From Oopsacas minuta (lineage: Eukaryota; Porifera; Hexactinellida; Lyssacinosida; Leucopsacidae), in assembly GCA_024704765.1 (NCBI GenBank), contig JAKMXF010000303.1, positions 62,001 through 126,000 on the forward strand: a DNA stretch of 64,000 nt, in the 5' to 3' direction. The number at the start of each line of letters is the position of its first letter. Position 1 is the stretch's first letter. Positions 1 to 13,200 of the stretch are shown here, piece after piece. The notes beneath the pieces are model-generated. The model saw only the letters and a list, made by a program, of their open reading frames with translations. It was not told the origin of the DNA and searched no databases. A program made the position numbers and the translations under genes.

Positions 1-153
1 GAAATACCAGATGATAAATTGTATCCAAAGTTTAAAGAAGCAATATTTATTGAGACAATCCTGAAGCCTGGACAGATGCTGTATATCCCACCTAAATGGT
101 GGCACTTTGTTAAATCTCTTGAGGTAAGCTTCTCTGTCAGTTTTTGGTGGTAG
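1..153 (+). CDS. KDM8: KDM8/JMJD5-like JmjC protein, C-terminal end (partial)
   Basis: The window opens inside a coding exon in frame 1 that runs to a TAG at 151-153 (50 codons seen). The peptide contains an IPPKWWHFVKSL stretch and ends in SFSVSFWW. This matches the C-terminus of the KDM8/JMJD5 branch of cupin-8 JmjC 2-oxoglutarate/Fe(II) oxygenases, where the His of the WWH/YWH stretch is the last iron ligand and the protein ends in SFSVSFWW(S). Known family members hydroxylate protein side chains, mainly in the nucleus; that role is inferred here. A GTAAGC at 124 resembles a splice donor, but reading through it gives the conserved family end, so I take it as coding. The 5' part of the gene is outside the window. 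Confidence 0.82.
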   Translation, partial: EIPDDKLYPKFKEAIFIETILKPGQMLYIPPKWWHFVKSLEVSFSVSFWW

Positions 154-2158
154 AAATCAATACATATTATTCAGTGGTTATAATAAAATCTATATTATTA
201 AATCTCAATTGTTGTTTGTTTGTCCGTTGTTAGGGAAAGAATTTATGGTATGCGATTTTGAAGTTGTCGCAAAACTATGTATTTTCGTGTTTATCAAGGA
301 AGTAAATAGAATTCAATAAAACTTAACGAAATATATCGAACATCTTGAATCTGATTTTCACACTTTTGGATTAATCATATGTAAATTTATTGTTGTTTTG
401 TGAATATAAAGTAAACAAATTCTCGAAATCTCAAAATATACGTACAGGCTTGTTCTAAACGGCGGAGGTACAAGAGTACGATATTACAAGTACAAATGAT
501 TTTGAAAATATCAAAAGTGTGTGGAAATGATTAATTTATATTGAAAGGTGTGAAAATATGATTAATCATTAAATGGTGTCTGCGTGAAACGAATTTCTAG
601 CATCATTTGAAATTCATGCAAAAATGCAGGCTCATAGTAGTCACATTTGAATTGGTCATGTAACTCCTGTTATTCATACCATGGATAGCTGATTTGGGTA
701 CTTTGGAGTGGTAGTTTCATGTCAGATGATAATACATTTACACATTTAAAAATCAATTCGCGAATAGGAAGGAATTTATAATCAGACTCCATATACCCTG
801 TTAGTTTGGATTGTATTTCAGTCGCTTCTAATTCTGCAAATATTGTTTTTAGACTGTAAATGTAGTAAATATCCGAAACGAAATCACCCTAAGAGTACAG
901 TGGAACCTGCATAAACCGACAATATTTTCATGTCCCAACGACTGTTGATGTATGCAGGTTCTACTGTACCCGAATTAGCTATTTCACTGACTCAAGAAGA
1001 TAACAACATTTTAAATTTTTACCACCTGTAGCTAGCCTCATTTCTAAATTTTTGATATTTCAGCCTAAAGATAGGGTTGTTAGATTTTCAAAGTCCAAAC
1101 CCGGCCAAAATTTCGTTTCAACAATCAGCGGTATTTTGGAGTGGCAGGAGTGATATCTATCTCTTTCCCGGGGCTATTTTCACCAATAATTTACTGAAAG
1201 TTTAACTTGAATATAGAGCGCGTCTCACTTCTTTTTTTGGCAAAACACCACTGCCAACAATATTAAACATGTTTACTGACAGCTACTAAAAAGAGTTTCA
1301 TTATACTACAAATACCCTTGGTGATGTCACATTTGCTACGAGCGAGCTTAGCAAGCGAGACAAATTTTTCTTGTGTTCAGGTCGAATTTGTGCCCCGTTT
1401 AGGGACGAATGTGGACAATAGCGTGGCAAAAGTTTTCAGTATGCACTTCACAAGAAATATAATCCTTCAAACCAGGACTTCGGACAAATGGCTTCAAATC
1501 CAGACCGTCCGGGTAGAATCAGATGCGAGTTTATCACTTCAATGTTTTACACATATTATGAACCCTTAATTCCTATAGAAAACTGCCCGAGGTGTATAAA
1601 TAGAGATAGAGATCATATTATATCAGCACGGGAAGATTCACTTTCGAAGCTCCTTATTCCCGTGTGGAACCTGCTTCGGGGAAAGTCCCCGGACACTTGT
1701 GTAGCGAGTGCAAGCTCTAAGAGTAATTGTCAGTTGTCTGTCAATGCGAAGACACTTCGGTGGAGCTAAGACAGATAGTCTGGTAGTTCGTCTAAGTTAA
1801 AGTTTGATAGTGAATGGCAACTTATGTTGTTAACCCAATGGGGATTACTCTCCTCGTGCTAACTTTTTGCCATAAAGCAACTAGTTGAAAATACTCCGTG
1901 AGTTACTGCCTGGTGTTGGAGTCATGTATTATAATTATATTTGACATTTTATCATGCCAAATTGGGTTTGTTAATAGATTACGCTCTACCATTCCTTTTA
2001 GGTATGACCGTGGAATACTTTCTGGGTGATCTCCAATTTAGGCTTATGGAGGGTGAAGCTTTAAAAGTGACATAAATTCAATAACAGTATATTCTTGTCA
2101 GAAACAACATACAATTGATATATCTACCACTACAAACTGCAAGAGCTTCGAGATCGTA
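154..2158. other. Intergenic, no supported gene
   Basis: This spacer holds one MITE (896-968) and two overlapping short open frames around 1318-1769 with no recognisable domain. Part of the sequence near 180-260 recurs in altered form near 4085-4150, so part of it is repeat-derived. No promoter motif could be assigned. Confidence 0.5.
896..968. mobile_element. Short MITE, TACAGT...ACTGTA family
   Basis: A 73-bp element begins TACAGTGGAACCTGCATAAA and ends in the inverted form ATGCAGGTTCTACTGTA. The termini, with TA at each edge, resemble pogo/Tigger-type non-autonomous elements. A related copy with the same CTGCGTAAACCGACA-like arm is at 52790-52840. Confidence 0.7.
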
Positions 2159-3366
2159 ATGAAGATAACATTTCAAGGACTATTCTTCTTGACTATCATG
2201 CTATTTACAAGTCTAACTACGATAGTAATAATATCAAAACTGGATGAACCAAATGGAGTTGGAATTAGTATGTCAGTGAAATTACAAAATATGGGAAAAA
2301 TGAAAAAAAGATGACAACTATATCCAAATGGGAGATGATGATGGTAGTAAGATAGGAGATGAGGATAGCTGGGAAGCTTCAGTGAGAACTGGAATGGAGG
2401 AATTCTGGTTTTGAGTGATCTTACCAAGAAAACTTTTATGTTTATAGACGAGTATCGCAATCAGATGGAGTTAAAAGGTTTACATCCACTCAACTTAAAA
2501 CACGAATATCTCCGCGATCGAATTGTTAGGGTTGTGAAATACTGTAAAGTATTCCCAACTCAAACCAATGGAGTATTTGGCTATATGGTAAGATTATTTC
2601 GAATGCGTTTCAATGATAATACTAAATTGCTTCAATGTGCTGTTCTCAAAGTGAGCTCTACTACCTGGCAGGGAGTACAATTGTGGCAGAAAATAGCAAT
2701 TGAATACAATCATGATAATGCAAAAATAACAGCTCAGAGATTTCAGACCTACACCAAATTCAGGATAGCAAGAAATCCATTGCAGAGATTATTATCTGGT
2801 TACACAGATAACGACTTTGGAGAGAATTTCGTCAAAGGAATCATAATTTCAAATTATCTAACAAATCTAACATTGCACGAGATTAAACAAATGAGACAAG
2901 AGTTGAAGACAGGAAGAAATAATTGAACGATAGGTTTGAGTGATAGCATTATTAAACAGATTAAAAGATTAAAAGATTGGAAGTTGGAAGAGGCAAATCC
3001 GAAATTACATTTTTGGAATTCATAAATAATCTTGTCTATCGTTACAGAACAGATGGACAATGGGAATTAGACAAACATTGGGCTCCTATCACTAGGATTT
3101 GTGACCTCTGTGCTATCAGGTATGACATTATTACAGATTTCGGAACATTATGCGAAGATTCAGAAATAATACTGGACTATGTGCAGGAAGGCATTTCAGG
3201 ACACAAAGTCCAATTTTCTAAAGAAATCCAAATACAACAAATGATCGTTGTAATGAAGCTTTCAGGAAAATACCTTTGAAACTGAGAAGAGAGCTCTATC
3301 AAATATTTGAGCAAGATTATCTTTTTTGGCTATGACTATAGAGAAGACGAAATTCACATTTGTTAA
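2159..3366 (+). pseudogene. Carbohydrate sulfotransferase (CHST, Sulfotransfer_2) pseudogene
   Basis: This is an intronless relic of a Golgi type II sulfotransferase. It starts at ATG 2159 with a signal-anchor-like hydrophobic run (FFLTIMLFTSLTTIVII). A cysteine-led CAVLKVSSTTWQ (about 2636-2671) fits the 5'-phosphosulfate-binding region. RIARNPLQRLLSGY (about 2762-2803) fits the 3'-phosphate-binding region. WAPITRICDLCAIRYD (about 3079-3126) and the C-terminal RRELYQIF...FGYDY block are typical of the CHST9/10/11 group. The frame is broken near 2315, near 2410, by a TGA at 2924, near 2995, near 3250 and near 3325. Several breaks lie in A or T runs, so some could be assembly errors, but six make a dead copy more likely. 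Intact members transfer sulfate from PAPS to glycan chains. Confidence 0.72.
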
Positions 3367-4494
3367 TACAACATATGTATCGCTGGATTTGCTTATATTC
3401 TGGGTTTTAAATAGATATTTTTTTATAAATAAAACTTGTAATAGATACGTAAATAGACAATTGTGGAAAATGTGCTAATCAAAGGAAAAGTTAAAATGAT
3501 TTATTAAGTTCTAAATATCCCCGTAATCGTATCTTAACCTGTAAGGGCTTACCTAATTAACGGAAGGGACAAGTTTCCTTGATGGAATTTCAAATTCGTT
3601 GTTTGCTCTACATCTGGCCTTGTAAATCACAGAATATTGTATCATGACGGTTGTCAAGCATTTGTTTTGATTCTTCACGTTAGTGGTACTCCATTTTGTA
3701 GAGAAATCGAAAAAAATGAAGTTCATGAGGATCTTGTAATCCCCATAAACAACTTTTCATCATTCTAATTACGAATATATATATAGACTACCTCCCTCAG
3801 CTAAGAATAGGAGACCAAAATTAGAGAGGGAAAGTTCCTGGTGGAATTACTTTAATATTGTACCAATGATACAAATTTGTTATATTGATTATCATCAACG
3901 TGAAATGTCATAACAAAAGCTTGATAACTGGTATTCTACAATCTTCTATGATTTTCTAGGTCAAATATGTGTCAAGCGACAAATTTGAAATTCTTCAACA
4001 ATAACTTGTCCGTTCCGTGAATTAGGGAAGCTCCTTATAAGGACCCAAATACTACGTCGAAACCTAGTCTCAAGAATCTAGAATCTATATTATTTTTATC
4101 TAACTTTGTTGTTTGTTCGTTGTTGAAGAAATTTATTATGCTAAGTATTTTGTACCGAAATTGTAATTCAGAGATTTCTTAATTTTGATGTGCATCACTG
4201 AATTCGGTCAGAATTTTTAGAGTAAAAGTATGTGTACTGAACCCAGCGCGCATTCGCGTTAGGTTCAGTACACAAGCAATTAAAATGTCAAGCCGCATGC
4301 GGAACAAGTGCCAATAAACCTTCCTCAACATCAAGAATTTGAAATAAAGACTCTGATCCTCTCCCTAAGGTAGTAGTTACTTATCCCGCATTTTGATTGA
4401 CACTTTTCATATGTGCAGGAAGCACTGATTGCATAGAATTCCAATATAGAATGGAGAGTTACTGCTGTCTAATAGTATTATATTATTTAGCACA
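3367..4494. other. Intergenic, no supported gene
   Basis: No ORF or RNA gene can be supported. A block near 4085-4150 shares a TTGTTTGTTCGTTGTT-type core with sequence near 205-260, suggesting an old dispersed repeat. The last few hundred bases are presumably the 5' region of TANGO6. Confidence 0.4.
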
Positions 4495-7400
4495 ATGTCA
4501 TCAAACTCAGATAATCCGTATTTAGATTCTAAACTAATATCTCAAGCTATTGAAATGCTAACTAATCCCTTACAGAGGGAATATGTAGATGAAGTTTCTC
4601 CTGATTTAGCTTTCTTTAAAACTCTCCAAGATACCTCAATTAATTTTACAAGATTTTTAAACTCTAACAAATCGATAAAAGATGAAATTGACAAATCTAT
4701 CGTACATAATTTTCTTCCACTTTCTTGTATTGCAGCTGATAACTTAAAGCTAATATATTATGAATACACTTCTCATCTACTCAGAGTTTCTAATTTCATT
4801 GCTGTAGACAGAAATAATAAATTCATCAACATATCACTACAAAATCAAATAACAAAACTATTTCAATTTATATTCTCTCTGTGTATAGTACCATTCCTCG
4901 TACCAGGTAACGGTCCACCTCTATCAGAACGTTCTGTTACTCTAAAATATCTGACAAAACACAAGTCTAAACTAACATTAGCTACACTCACATGTCATCT
5001 GATAAGATGTTGTGACGTAATATTGAAACAGAGCTACATTACCTACTTAGTACCTCACATACGTGACGTAATAGCCTCCATATTACAGATTTCTTATTAT
5101 AATGGTTGTAAGGAATCAGCTTATAGTATATTTGCGGATAGATGTGTTTGGTACAGAGATAGATGTAGCGAGTTGTTAGCTAGATTTGAAACACCGCTGG
5201 TAGTCAGTGAAATAATGGTGTTACAAGGTCTAGCTAGACAGGCTGAAGCTAAATGGGTAATAAAGGTAACTTCACAAGAGCTATCTAAGATACTGGTCGG
5301 GCCGTTAGGTATTCAGTCAGTTCTGCGAGGATTCCTTGACGTCATCACAAAGGATCTATCATCAGATATTATGGACTATACTAAACTCAGAGTGATTGCT
5401 AATGTAATAGCAACTTGTCCAGGGAGAAATAGAGATGAGTACTATACTTCTGTTTGCGATCAGCTGTTAAATATATTGCATTTACGTAATGAATCATTGA
5501 AGTGTGACGTCATAACTGCAGGGATCTCTGTAATAGAAGCTTTAGTCGTGAATCAACCATTATGCGCTGAAGGAATGTTGCTGAATAAAATCACTTTACC
5601 GTTAGAGAGAATTACAACAGATATAACAGCCGATCTGATTGAAGATGAACTAACTCAAACAATTAATGATATTCATGACGTCATAACCAGAATCCCAGAA
5701 TGGTATAAACTAATAGAGACCTGGATAAGTAAATATATATCTCTTCTATTCCACTTGTATTGCTTTGATGTCGGTAAAATAACTTCAATCAGATCTGTTT
5801 TATATAGAATTATTGGGAAATATTTTCTCTACACTGAATCTGAACACTGTATATCCTTTGTTGAAGAAGCGTTATCTTATTTCCACAATAGACATATGTA
5901 TCCAGGTGATGTAGGTATAACGTTACATCATAACCTCGCTATCTCACTGGGAGATGAAGGTTCTCTGCAGGTAACCAAGGGAGACTCTGATAATGACGTT
6001 ATGATATTCTTACCTGAGTTATTCTTGTTATTAGAAACAAGTGATAAGTGTGTATGTTACCAATCAGTGCTTATTAGTCTCTTATGCTGGTTAGCTGAGT
6101 TAGTAGAATCACATGAAGACTACTGTACGTACTGTAGTGGTTATAGAGAAGGTGTACTGTATTTAGTAGCTCAGCTGCTGGAGGAGAGAGGAGAGTACAT
6201 TCTAGCCGAGTTAGACACAGAACCAATTCTACAATGGATTACTCGTATAGTCCTTATTCATCATGGAGGTATAGACAAGTATTATAATCTGGATGAGTAT
6301 AATGCTGGAGTGTTTGGAGGTACTAGTTCATTATCTATGGCATTTGGTAGGTTAATTAACAACACAACTTATTTAATTAATACAATTTCACCTGTAATAC
6401 AATCTCTAGGTAGTCTAACCTTCCTACTCTCCAGTAGCAAAGAAGTTAGTATTGAGATTAGCAGATTGCTACAAGAATTGCTTCCTTATTTAGAAGAAAT
6501 GGGTGAGAGATTCCCAGATGAATTATTACGCGCCCAATCAGCTGATCTCAGGATATGCATTGCTACCTGTGGTGCTGTGTGGTCAGACCTGTTAGCTACA
6601 TCTAGTTCTACTAACAAGTCAGTATATGCTACCGGTAATGAGGATATGACAGAATCTACAGATAAGGTAGAATACACATGTAGGAATATTAACTGTATTT
6701 GTTTGTTTATTTGAGGCGAAAGGGAAATCATTGCGTTGACTTTCAAAGCTTGTAATTTATCGAATCGTGAAAGTTATAATCTATAGTTAAACTCTTTATA
6801 GATTAATCAGATCCATAAATGAATTAAATACAAGCAATCACATGTGTTGATCAATTCCATTTATTATAGTGCCCTCGTTTGTTTGATTAATGTCTCTTGA
6901 TTTGAATCTAGGGCTCAAACTTCTCAGAAGCACTCTCTCACTCACTGGACCCCATGCTTCCTATAAGAGCTAATGGTATTCAACAGCTTTCTAAACTGAT
7001 ATACAAAAGAGATGAAGAAGCGTTAAGTAAAGCAGATCAGCTGTTTAAATTATTCAAAGAGAATCTCAGGAGTGAGGACTCCTATTTATACCTGGCAGCC
7101 ATCAGCGGGATAGCATCTCTAAGTTATGTTAGGCCGAGAGAAGTATTGTCAGATATTTCAGCTCAGTTTGCTGCATTTACACAGCAAGCTACTGCTCCCT
7201 TGATTGAGGAGATATCTAATGACAAACCTAACTACAAACCTACTCACACAAATACACTAAATAGTGTAGAGTTTCGTATTAAGTTAGGAGAGGTTCTTAT
7301 ACGAGCTGCTCGTGAATCAGGAGAACTATTTCCTCACTATGGAGATGTGATATTACGTGCTCTGTTAACTGGAGTACGGGATAGAGACCCCATGGTCAGA

Positions 7401-8147
7401 GCTAGTGCTCTGTCAAACTTATCAGAGTGTTGTGTGTTGTTAGGCTACAGTTTATCTAAATGTGTAGAAGAAGTGGTGAGTTGTATGGAACATCTGATCC
7501 CTTCTGAACAAGATGCTACTGTAAGATGTGCAGCAATACTGGTTATATCAAGAATATTAGACAAGCCTCAAGAACAGGTATGGTAGTGTTGCATGATGTA
7601 ATAGGCTATATTATATGTCTAACATATATATGCAGTCTGTCTACTATTCCAAACAACTTGCTATCATATTTGAAAAGCACCGTTTGCGTTTGTATTTTGC
7701 GGAAGTGCGGATTACCAAAATTTACTATCACATACTAAAACAAAATTTATACACAATTTACTATTAATATTGGGAGCTTAGTAGTGTGACGTACTTACAT
7801 TTGCACATAGATATATTTGGGATCGATTTTTCCACACAAATAAAATCCGTGTATGACGAAAGTTTTTGGATAATGCCATCTTTAATCCAATACTTAATTC
7901 CACTCTGTTTTTGTATTTACAGATATTACAAATATTTGGAGGAGGTATTCTGCGTCGTTCTTACCAGCTGTTAAAACTAGTACATTCATCTGATCCTGAC
8001 TTAACAACACGTACACAAGCACAATCTGGTATAGAAAGACTCAACAGAATAATGAAACAATTCCTTACTCCAGTCACTACAGGAGAGCTGAGAAAGAATA
8101 TATATGTTCTAGATAAACCTCCTGATGTATTCGATTGGAAGAAATAG
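4495..8147 (+). CDS. TANGO6: TANGO6/TMCO7 homologue (transport and Golgi organisation)
   Basis: There are three exons: 4495-6666, 6912-7577 and 7923-8147. All boundaries are GT-AG and phase 0, giving about 1020 residues (human about 1094). The long N-terminal part is helical and HEAT-like. The second exon begins FSEALSHSLDPMLPIRANG and continues as the RTP1_C1-type region (QLSKLIYKRDEEAL). The last exon carries the RTP1_C2-like tail ending in LDKPPDVFDWKK. The splice of exon 1 to exon 2 restores the family's EAL...DP(M/L)LPxR motif, which supports the intron at 6667-6911. TANGO6/RTP1 proteins are linked to the secretory pathway and, in yeast, to nuclear import of RNA polymerase II; the role here is inferred. 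The start is the first ATG of a long open exon, so an upstream exon cannot be excluded. Confidence 0.85.
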
Positions 8148-8251
8148 TGATATTTATTATAAAAGTTTATTGTTTGTTGTTTTGAGAAATCTTGCGAATA
8201 AATGAATGCACTTGTACTAATTGTCCTTCTAGCTTGTACTTTCTCATAATA

Positions 8252-8419
8252 TACAGTGGACCCCCGTTATATCGAAGCTCGAGTCACCGCGATAATAAGC
8301 AGATTCGATATATCCAGTATAATTTATGTTACTTTGACGGTTTGGGAGCATATTTGTGCAATGTTAGGATTTGATGTATATCGATATATCCGTGTGTGAT
8401 ATAACAGGAGTAAATTGTA
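8252..8419. mobile_element. MITE, TACAGTGGACCC family
   Basis: The element starts TACAGTGGACCCCCGTTATA and ends GATATAACAGGAGTAAATTGTA, giving imperfect inverted ends. Its core (TTATGTTACTTTGACGGTTT) recurs with few changes near 42450-42500, so these are two copies of one family. It lies between TANGO6 and STUB1. Confidence 0.6.
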
Positions 8420-8468
8420 ATTATCTCTACATATACAATTATACATACAAGTTACTTGCTGTAGCTAA

Positions 8469-9696
8469 ATGAGTTCAGGAAGTCCCAAAGACCTGAAAGA
8501 AACTGGAAATCGCTACTTTAGTCAGGGTAACTTCCCAGAAGCAATCGGTCAATACTCTAAAGCTATTGTTAGAACACCAAGCAATGCTATTCTTTACACA
8601 AACAGAGCTCTTGCTAACCTTAAGCTGAACAACTGGCAAGAGTGTATTGATGATTGTAACTCAGCTCTAATTATAGAAACTAATATGGTAAAGGGGTACT
8701 ACTTCATGGGACAAGCTCTGGTAGAATTACAGCTATATGATGAAGCTATTGAAGCTCTCAAGAAGGCTTATACTCTATCAAATGAACAGAGAAGATTCTT
8801 TGGTGACGACATAGCTTCTGCTCTGCGATTAGCAAAGAGAAGACGATTCGAATTATTGGAAGAGAAACGTATTCGACAAGAAATAGAATTGCAGACTTAT
8901 CTTGATAAGCTTATTACAGCTGACACAGATAAACTGATGAGTAAATCACAGGGAGAAGACGAGAGAAAAGATGTGTGTAATATATTAAATAATAATTTTA
9001 CAATTCTATAGATAAATAGCAGTATAGTTTACTTTTGTAAATCTATCCTTGAGATTTGCCTAAGATTAGTTGAATTTAGCTAGAGTTTCTGAAATGAAAT
9101 GAATGGCTAATATGAAATCTAACCACCAATAATGGTAATAGTGTGTTATGATTTATGAATAACTGCAATAACTTCAATTTCCCCTGATTATTTAGGGGAA
9201 ATTGAAACAATGTAAAGATTAAAGTGACGTGTTCTAATACTTGAGACTTACAGCTATGTACCAGGTTTCTGTCCGGCTTAACATAAATGTATTTCTAATT
9301 ATTAATGGAAACAGGACTTGTATCTGGACAACAATGATACTTGGAAAACATGAATATGTAATAATAAATATATCACAGGTTGAAGAGACAGGAAAACAGA
9401 AAAAGAAAGAACTCAACGAATTGTTTGCAGCTGTAGATGAGCGTAGAAAGAAGCGAGACATACCTGACTATCTCTGCGGGAAGATTAGCTTTGACATAAT
9501 GACAGACCCAGTTATAACTCCCAGTGGTATTACATATGATAGAAAACATCTGGAATCACATTTACATCGGGTAGGACAATTCGATCCAATTACACGGGAA
9601 CCACTAAACGAACAGTCGTTAATTCCTAATCTTGCGTTGAAAGATGTTATAGATAATTTCGTGTATGATAATCCTTGGCTAGACGACTGTAACTAG
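8469..9696 (+). CDS. STUB1: STUB1/CHIP co-chaperone E3 ubiquitin ligase
   Basis: Exon 1 starts at 8469 and encodes three TPR repeats ([19 protein letters not shown] onward), the clamp that binds the EEVD tails of Hsp70/Hsp90. A charged helical linker follows. The last exon ends at 9696 and carries a U-box ([18 protein letters not shown] to [11 protein letters not shown]), which recruits E2 enzymes. TPR plus U-box is diagnostic for CHIP. The best junction joins 8940 (MSK codons, donor A|GTAAAT) to 9392, giving about 258 residues. A phase-0 alternative joins 8972 to 9379 (about 273 residues) but needs a weak GTGTGT donor. Human CHIP has 303 residues; the difference is in the N-terminus and linker. 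The enzyme ubiquitinates chaperone-bound misfolded clients in the cytosol. Confidence 0.88.
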
Positions 9697-10220
9697 CTTT
9701 TAATAGCATTCCTGAGTTTGAATGCATTTGTGAGGTAATTCAACTTTGATATATTTTAAGATTTCCTGTATTTTGTTAAGTAAATGTTTGTGTTTTTTCT
9801 TCAACTAACAATGAGTTTTGATTGTTTTTTCCAAAATGCTAAAATAATTGTCAGATAATTGAAAGATGTCTGTGAGCGCACCCCCTACATTCTGTATTTA
9901 TTATCAAAGGGATAGGATATTCATTGTTTAAGTGGTGGGGTAGTTACACCCAAGCTCCATCCTGGTATGCACTAACTGGTGTATGGATATCAGCTAATTT
10001 ATATCTAGGCGGGCGAAATTCGGCGAAGGTTCCTATCATACCACTAAATTCAATATAATTATAGTCTCTGAATTGAAGTGCATAGCCTGCGAAGCTGAAT
10101 GAAGACCTATGTGGAACCATTAAGCTACAATTTTTTATTACATCATAATTAAAGTACGGTATAGTATAGTACGATTATGCTCAGTGATCTATTACTCTAA
10201 AATTATCCTACGGACATAGC
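9697..10220. other. Intergenic, no feature seen
   Basis: About 520 bp of AT-rich spacer lies between the STUB1 stop and the DCAF5 start. I see no ORF, RNA gene or clear repeat in it. Confidence 0.4.
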
Positions 10221-13200
10221 ATGAATCCGTTTCTGACCGCACCTACGTTCTCAATTAATTCTATCAATTTAAGTATAGATATGAGTAGCAATCTGTCTCC
10301 TTCTTACCTAAACGCTCTGGTATCTAATTACTACATACCGTATGATGCTAGAGCATCAAACAGAGACAAGAATAACTCTATATTCTCTCTAATCAAAAGC
10401 AGACATATCTCTAACTCTACACATGAAACTATTTATTGTAAAAAGAAAACTTTTGATGTTTCATTTAATCGTACTCATCCCTTCTGGTCACATGACATGC
10501 TAGGTCATTACAGCAGTATACAGAGTATACGTCTATCTCCTGATGAACGGTTGTTAGCTTCAGGCGGTGAGGACGGACGTCTGTTAGTCTGGGATATACA
10601 ACAGGCACTACGATCAGCTGATCTCAATTGTCCCAGGAGCGGTAGCACAGAGTTGGTGTCTATGAAAGCACAGGGGTTCTACTCTGTAGCTTTCGGAGCA
10701 AGAGGTGATCAGGTAATTTAATTAAAATATTCTGTCGTATAAATACAAATAAGAATCGTATACCTACATGATAGATAGCAGGATCAGGAAATGGATTCCT
10801 TATCTTGTCAGACACAAACACTCGTGAAGTTATATCTAACGTCAGAGAAACACAGGTACGAGAGCTAGCAGCTCACCCTTCCTGTGAGGCTCTATTCGCT
10901 AGTGCGTCAGATCGAGGAAATGTTTATATCTGGGATAGACGTATGCCAAGACAGTGTGCCTTAGAGGTAGTAAGCTCTAATACCCCATTCAGAGGGGTAC
11001 AGTTCCATCCTCTTGAGCCTAGGTAAGTTCAATTCAATTAATATATTCATGTCCCCATTGAATTGATATTTTGTCGAAATGTGGAAATTTTGTGCTTAGT
11101 AAGCATACCGGTTATAAGAACATGCCAAATATAAGGACATTATGTCCAGTCCCCAACGATGTTCTTATGACCGGCATCCACTATATCTCTACTCACTATG
11201 ACGTGATCTACGTTACACCCATATATGGTCATATTCAAATTACTTCATACTGAGTAGAGATACTAACTTTATCATGTCAAATTTAAATATTTTGTATGAA
11301 AACATCATTAGACCATTGAGTATGAATTCTGAAATCTTATTTGTAGTATTTATCGTACTACGGTTATCAAAGATGGACATATTTACGCCAAAAAATGCTT
11401 ACTAAGCACAAATTTTCACACATTTCAACGAAAATTTGCATTTTGGGATTGATGAAATATATTTCTATTTATTCTGACAAAAACGTGTACTTTTGAAATA
11501 TAGAACTCCTCAAATTTATATTTAATGGACCCAAGTTTCAAGACCCCCTGTTCGAGCGCTTACAATCCCTTTTTAAAGGATTGTATGAATAGACATGACA
11601 ACTGTCTCATAGATACAATTCTTATGAATGCCAATAGAGGTAGAATTACATTATACAATTACTTAAGCGAAATATATCTCATCCATGAGTAAGTGTAGAG
11701 ACACAACTAAGGATATTATATTATAAAAGAGAATAATTATATGAGTAAATTTAAATACAATACGAGATAATATGAGTGAAGAAGAATCAAAACAGACCCG
11801 TATCTGGAGGGAGCGTGCTGAGGCAGCAGAGGAGAGTGAACAGAGGGTCAGGAAGGATTGTCTGTTTGCTTTGAAAGAGAATGAATTTCTAAGAACTCTA
11901 CAGAGACAGGTGGAATTGAGTCAGGCTACTCTCTTAGAGACTCAATCACAGCTGGGACATGCCCTAGCACATGAGAATGAGTATAAAGCTAAGCACCTAC
12001 ATCTTACTCGTGATATGAGGGAGTTATGTCATGAAATACGTATTATAGTGTCAGATGTACTACCACCCAACAGTCTAGACTCTCTACTCCCTCAGGACTT
12101 TGATCCGGACAGCTTACAGCCGTATCATGTCAAGACTCTTATACATATGTTAAGAGATGCGTATTTGAAAGCTGAGCTAAGAGTAAGGAACAGAGATGCA
12201 GAGCTGTCAGAAGTAGGAGAGAATACTGAAGAGATGGAGGCGGTATTATGTAGATGGTCACATCTCCTCTCTCAGATATCTGATCCTCCCAATATACATG
12301 GGATACATCAGCTGACCAAGGACTTTAAAGTTAAAGATAAACTGACAAACTCGTGTCTTAGAGAAATGCATGTATCTCTGAGTACATTCTTATCTGCTAT
12401 GGACCATGGATACAGGATCATGGAGTCAGAACTCTCCCATCTGAGGGAGAGAGTAAGTGTCTGTATAGGGGAGGATTCAGTAGACAGTGCTCAGCTAGGG
12501 TTAATCCTGACAGGACATTACACAAATAAAAAGAGACAAATACAGGAGTTAGAGAGTAAAATAAAGGAATTAAAGCAATCTCGTGTTAGTGAAATGACAG
12601 GAGCTATATCTGCCCTCAAGCTAGAGATGGTAGAACAGCGATCAGAGAGTGATCGATTGAAGGAGATAGATATGCAGAGGGAGTTGTCACAAAAACTGGA
12701 GGAGTACAAGAGTGAATCGCTGTGTTCCCGTAGACAGGAGGAGATAGGACACAGTAGAAAGGTTAAGGAGCTGTCGGAGAGTGTATCTGTAGCAGAGAGA
12801 GGATCTGCTGAACTTAGAAGAGAGTTAGAATCAGTAAGAATTAAAATGAAATCTTCCGAGTTTGAGAGGAACAGGTTAAGTACAGAACTAGAACATCTAC
12901 AAGAGAATCAGAGGAGAAATGAGGTAGATGGATGTGAAGAGAGGGGGAGAGCAGAGAGAATATGTGGAGAAGAGTTAGATGTATACAGACAACAGGTACG
13001 ACAGCATTCTCTAACTATTGTATCTCTAGAAGACAAGCTAGTCAGGACAGTAAGAGAGTGTGATGATCTCAGAGATAACCTCAGAGATAGCAATATTCGA
13101 GTAGATGAAGAGAGAGATAGTATACATAGAGAAGAGATTGAGAGTATTAAGAGAGAGAGAGACCGCAAGGAAGGAGAGATAATGACATTGAGGAGTGAGT

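Noticed and set aside
1063-1153. Possible extra KDM8 exon after a TTTCAG acceptor (open to a TGA at 1153)
   Set aside because: The KDM8 family ends in SFSVSFWW, which is already encoded by reading through to 153.
1318-1769. Two overlapping plus-strand frames (83 and 93 codons)
   Set aside because: No known domain, no splice partners and different frames over the same bases; probably chance.
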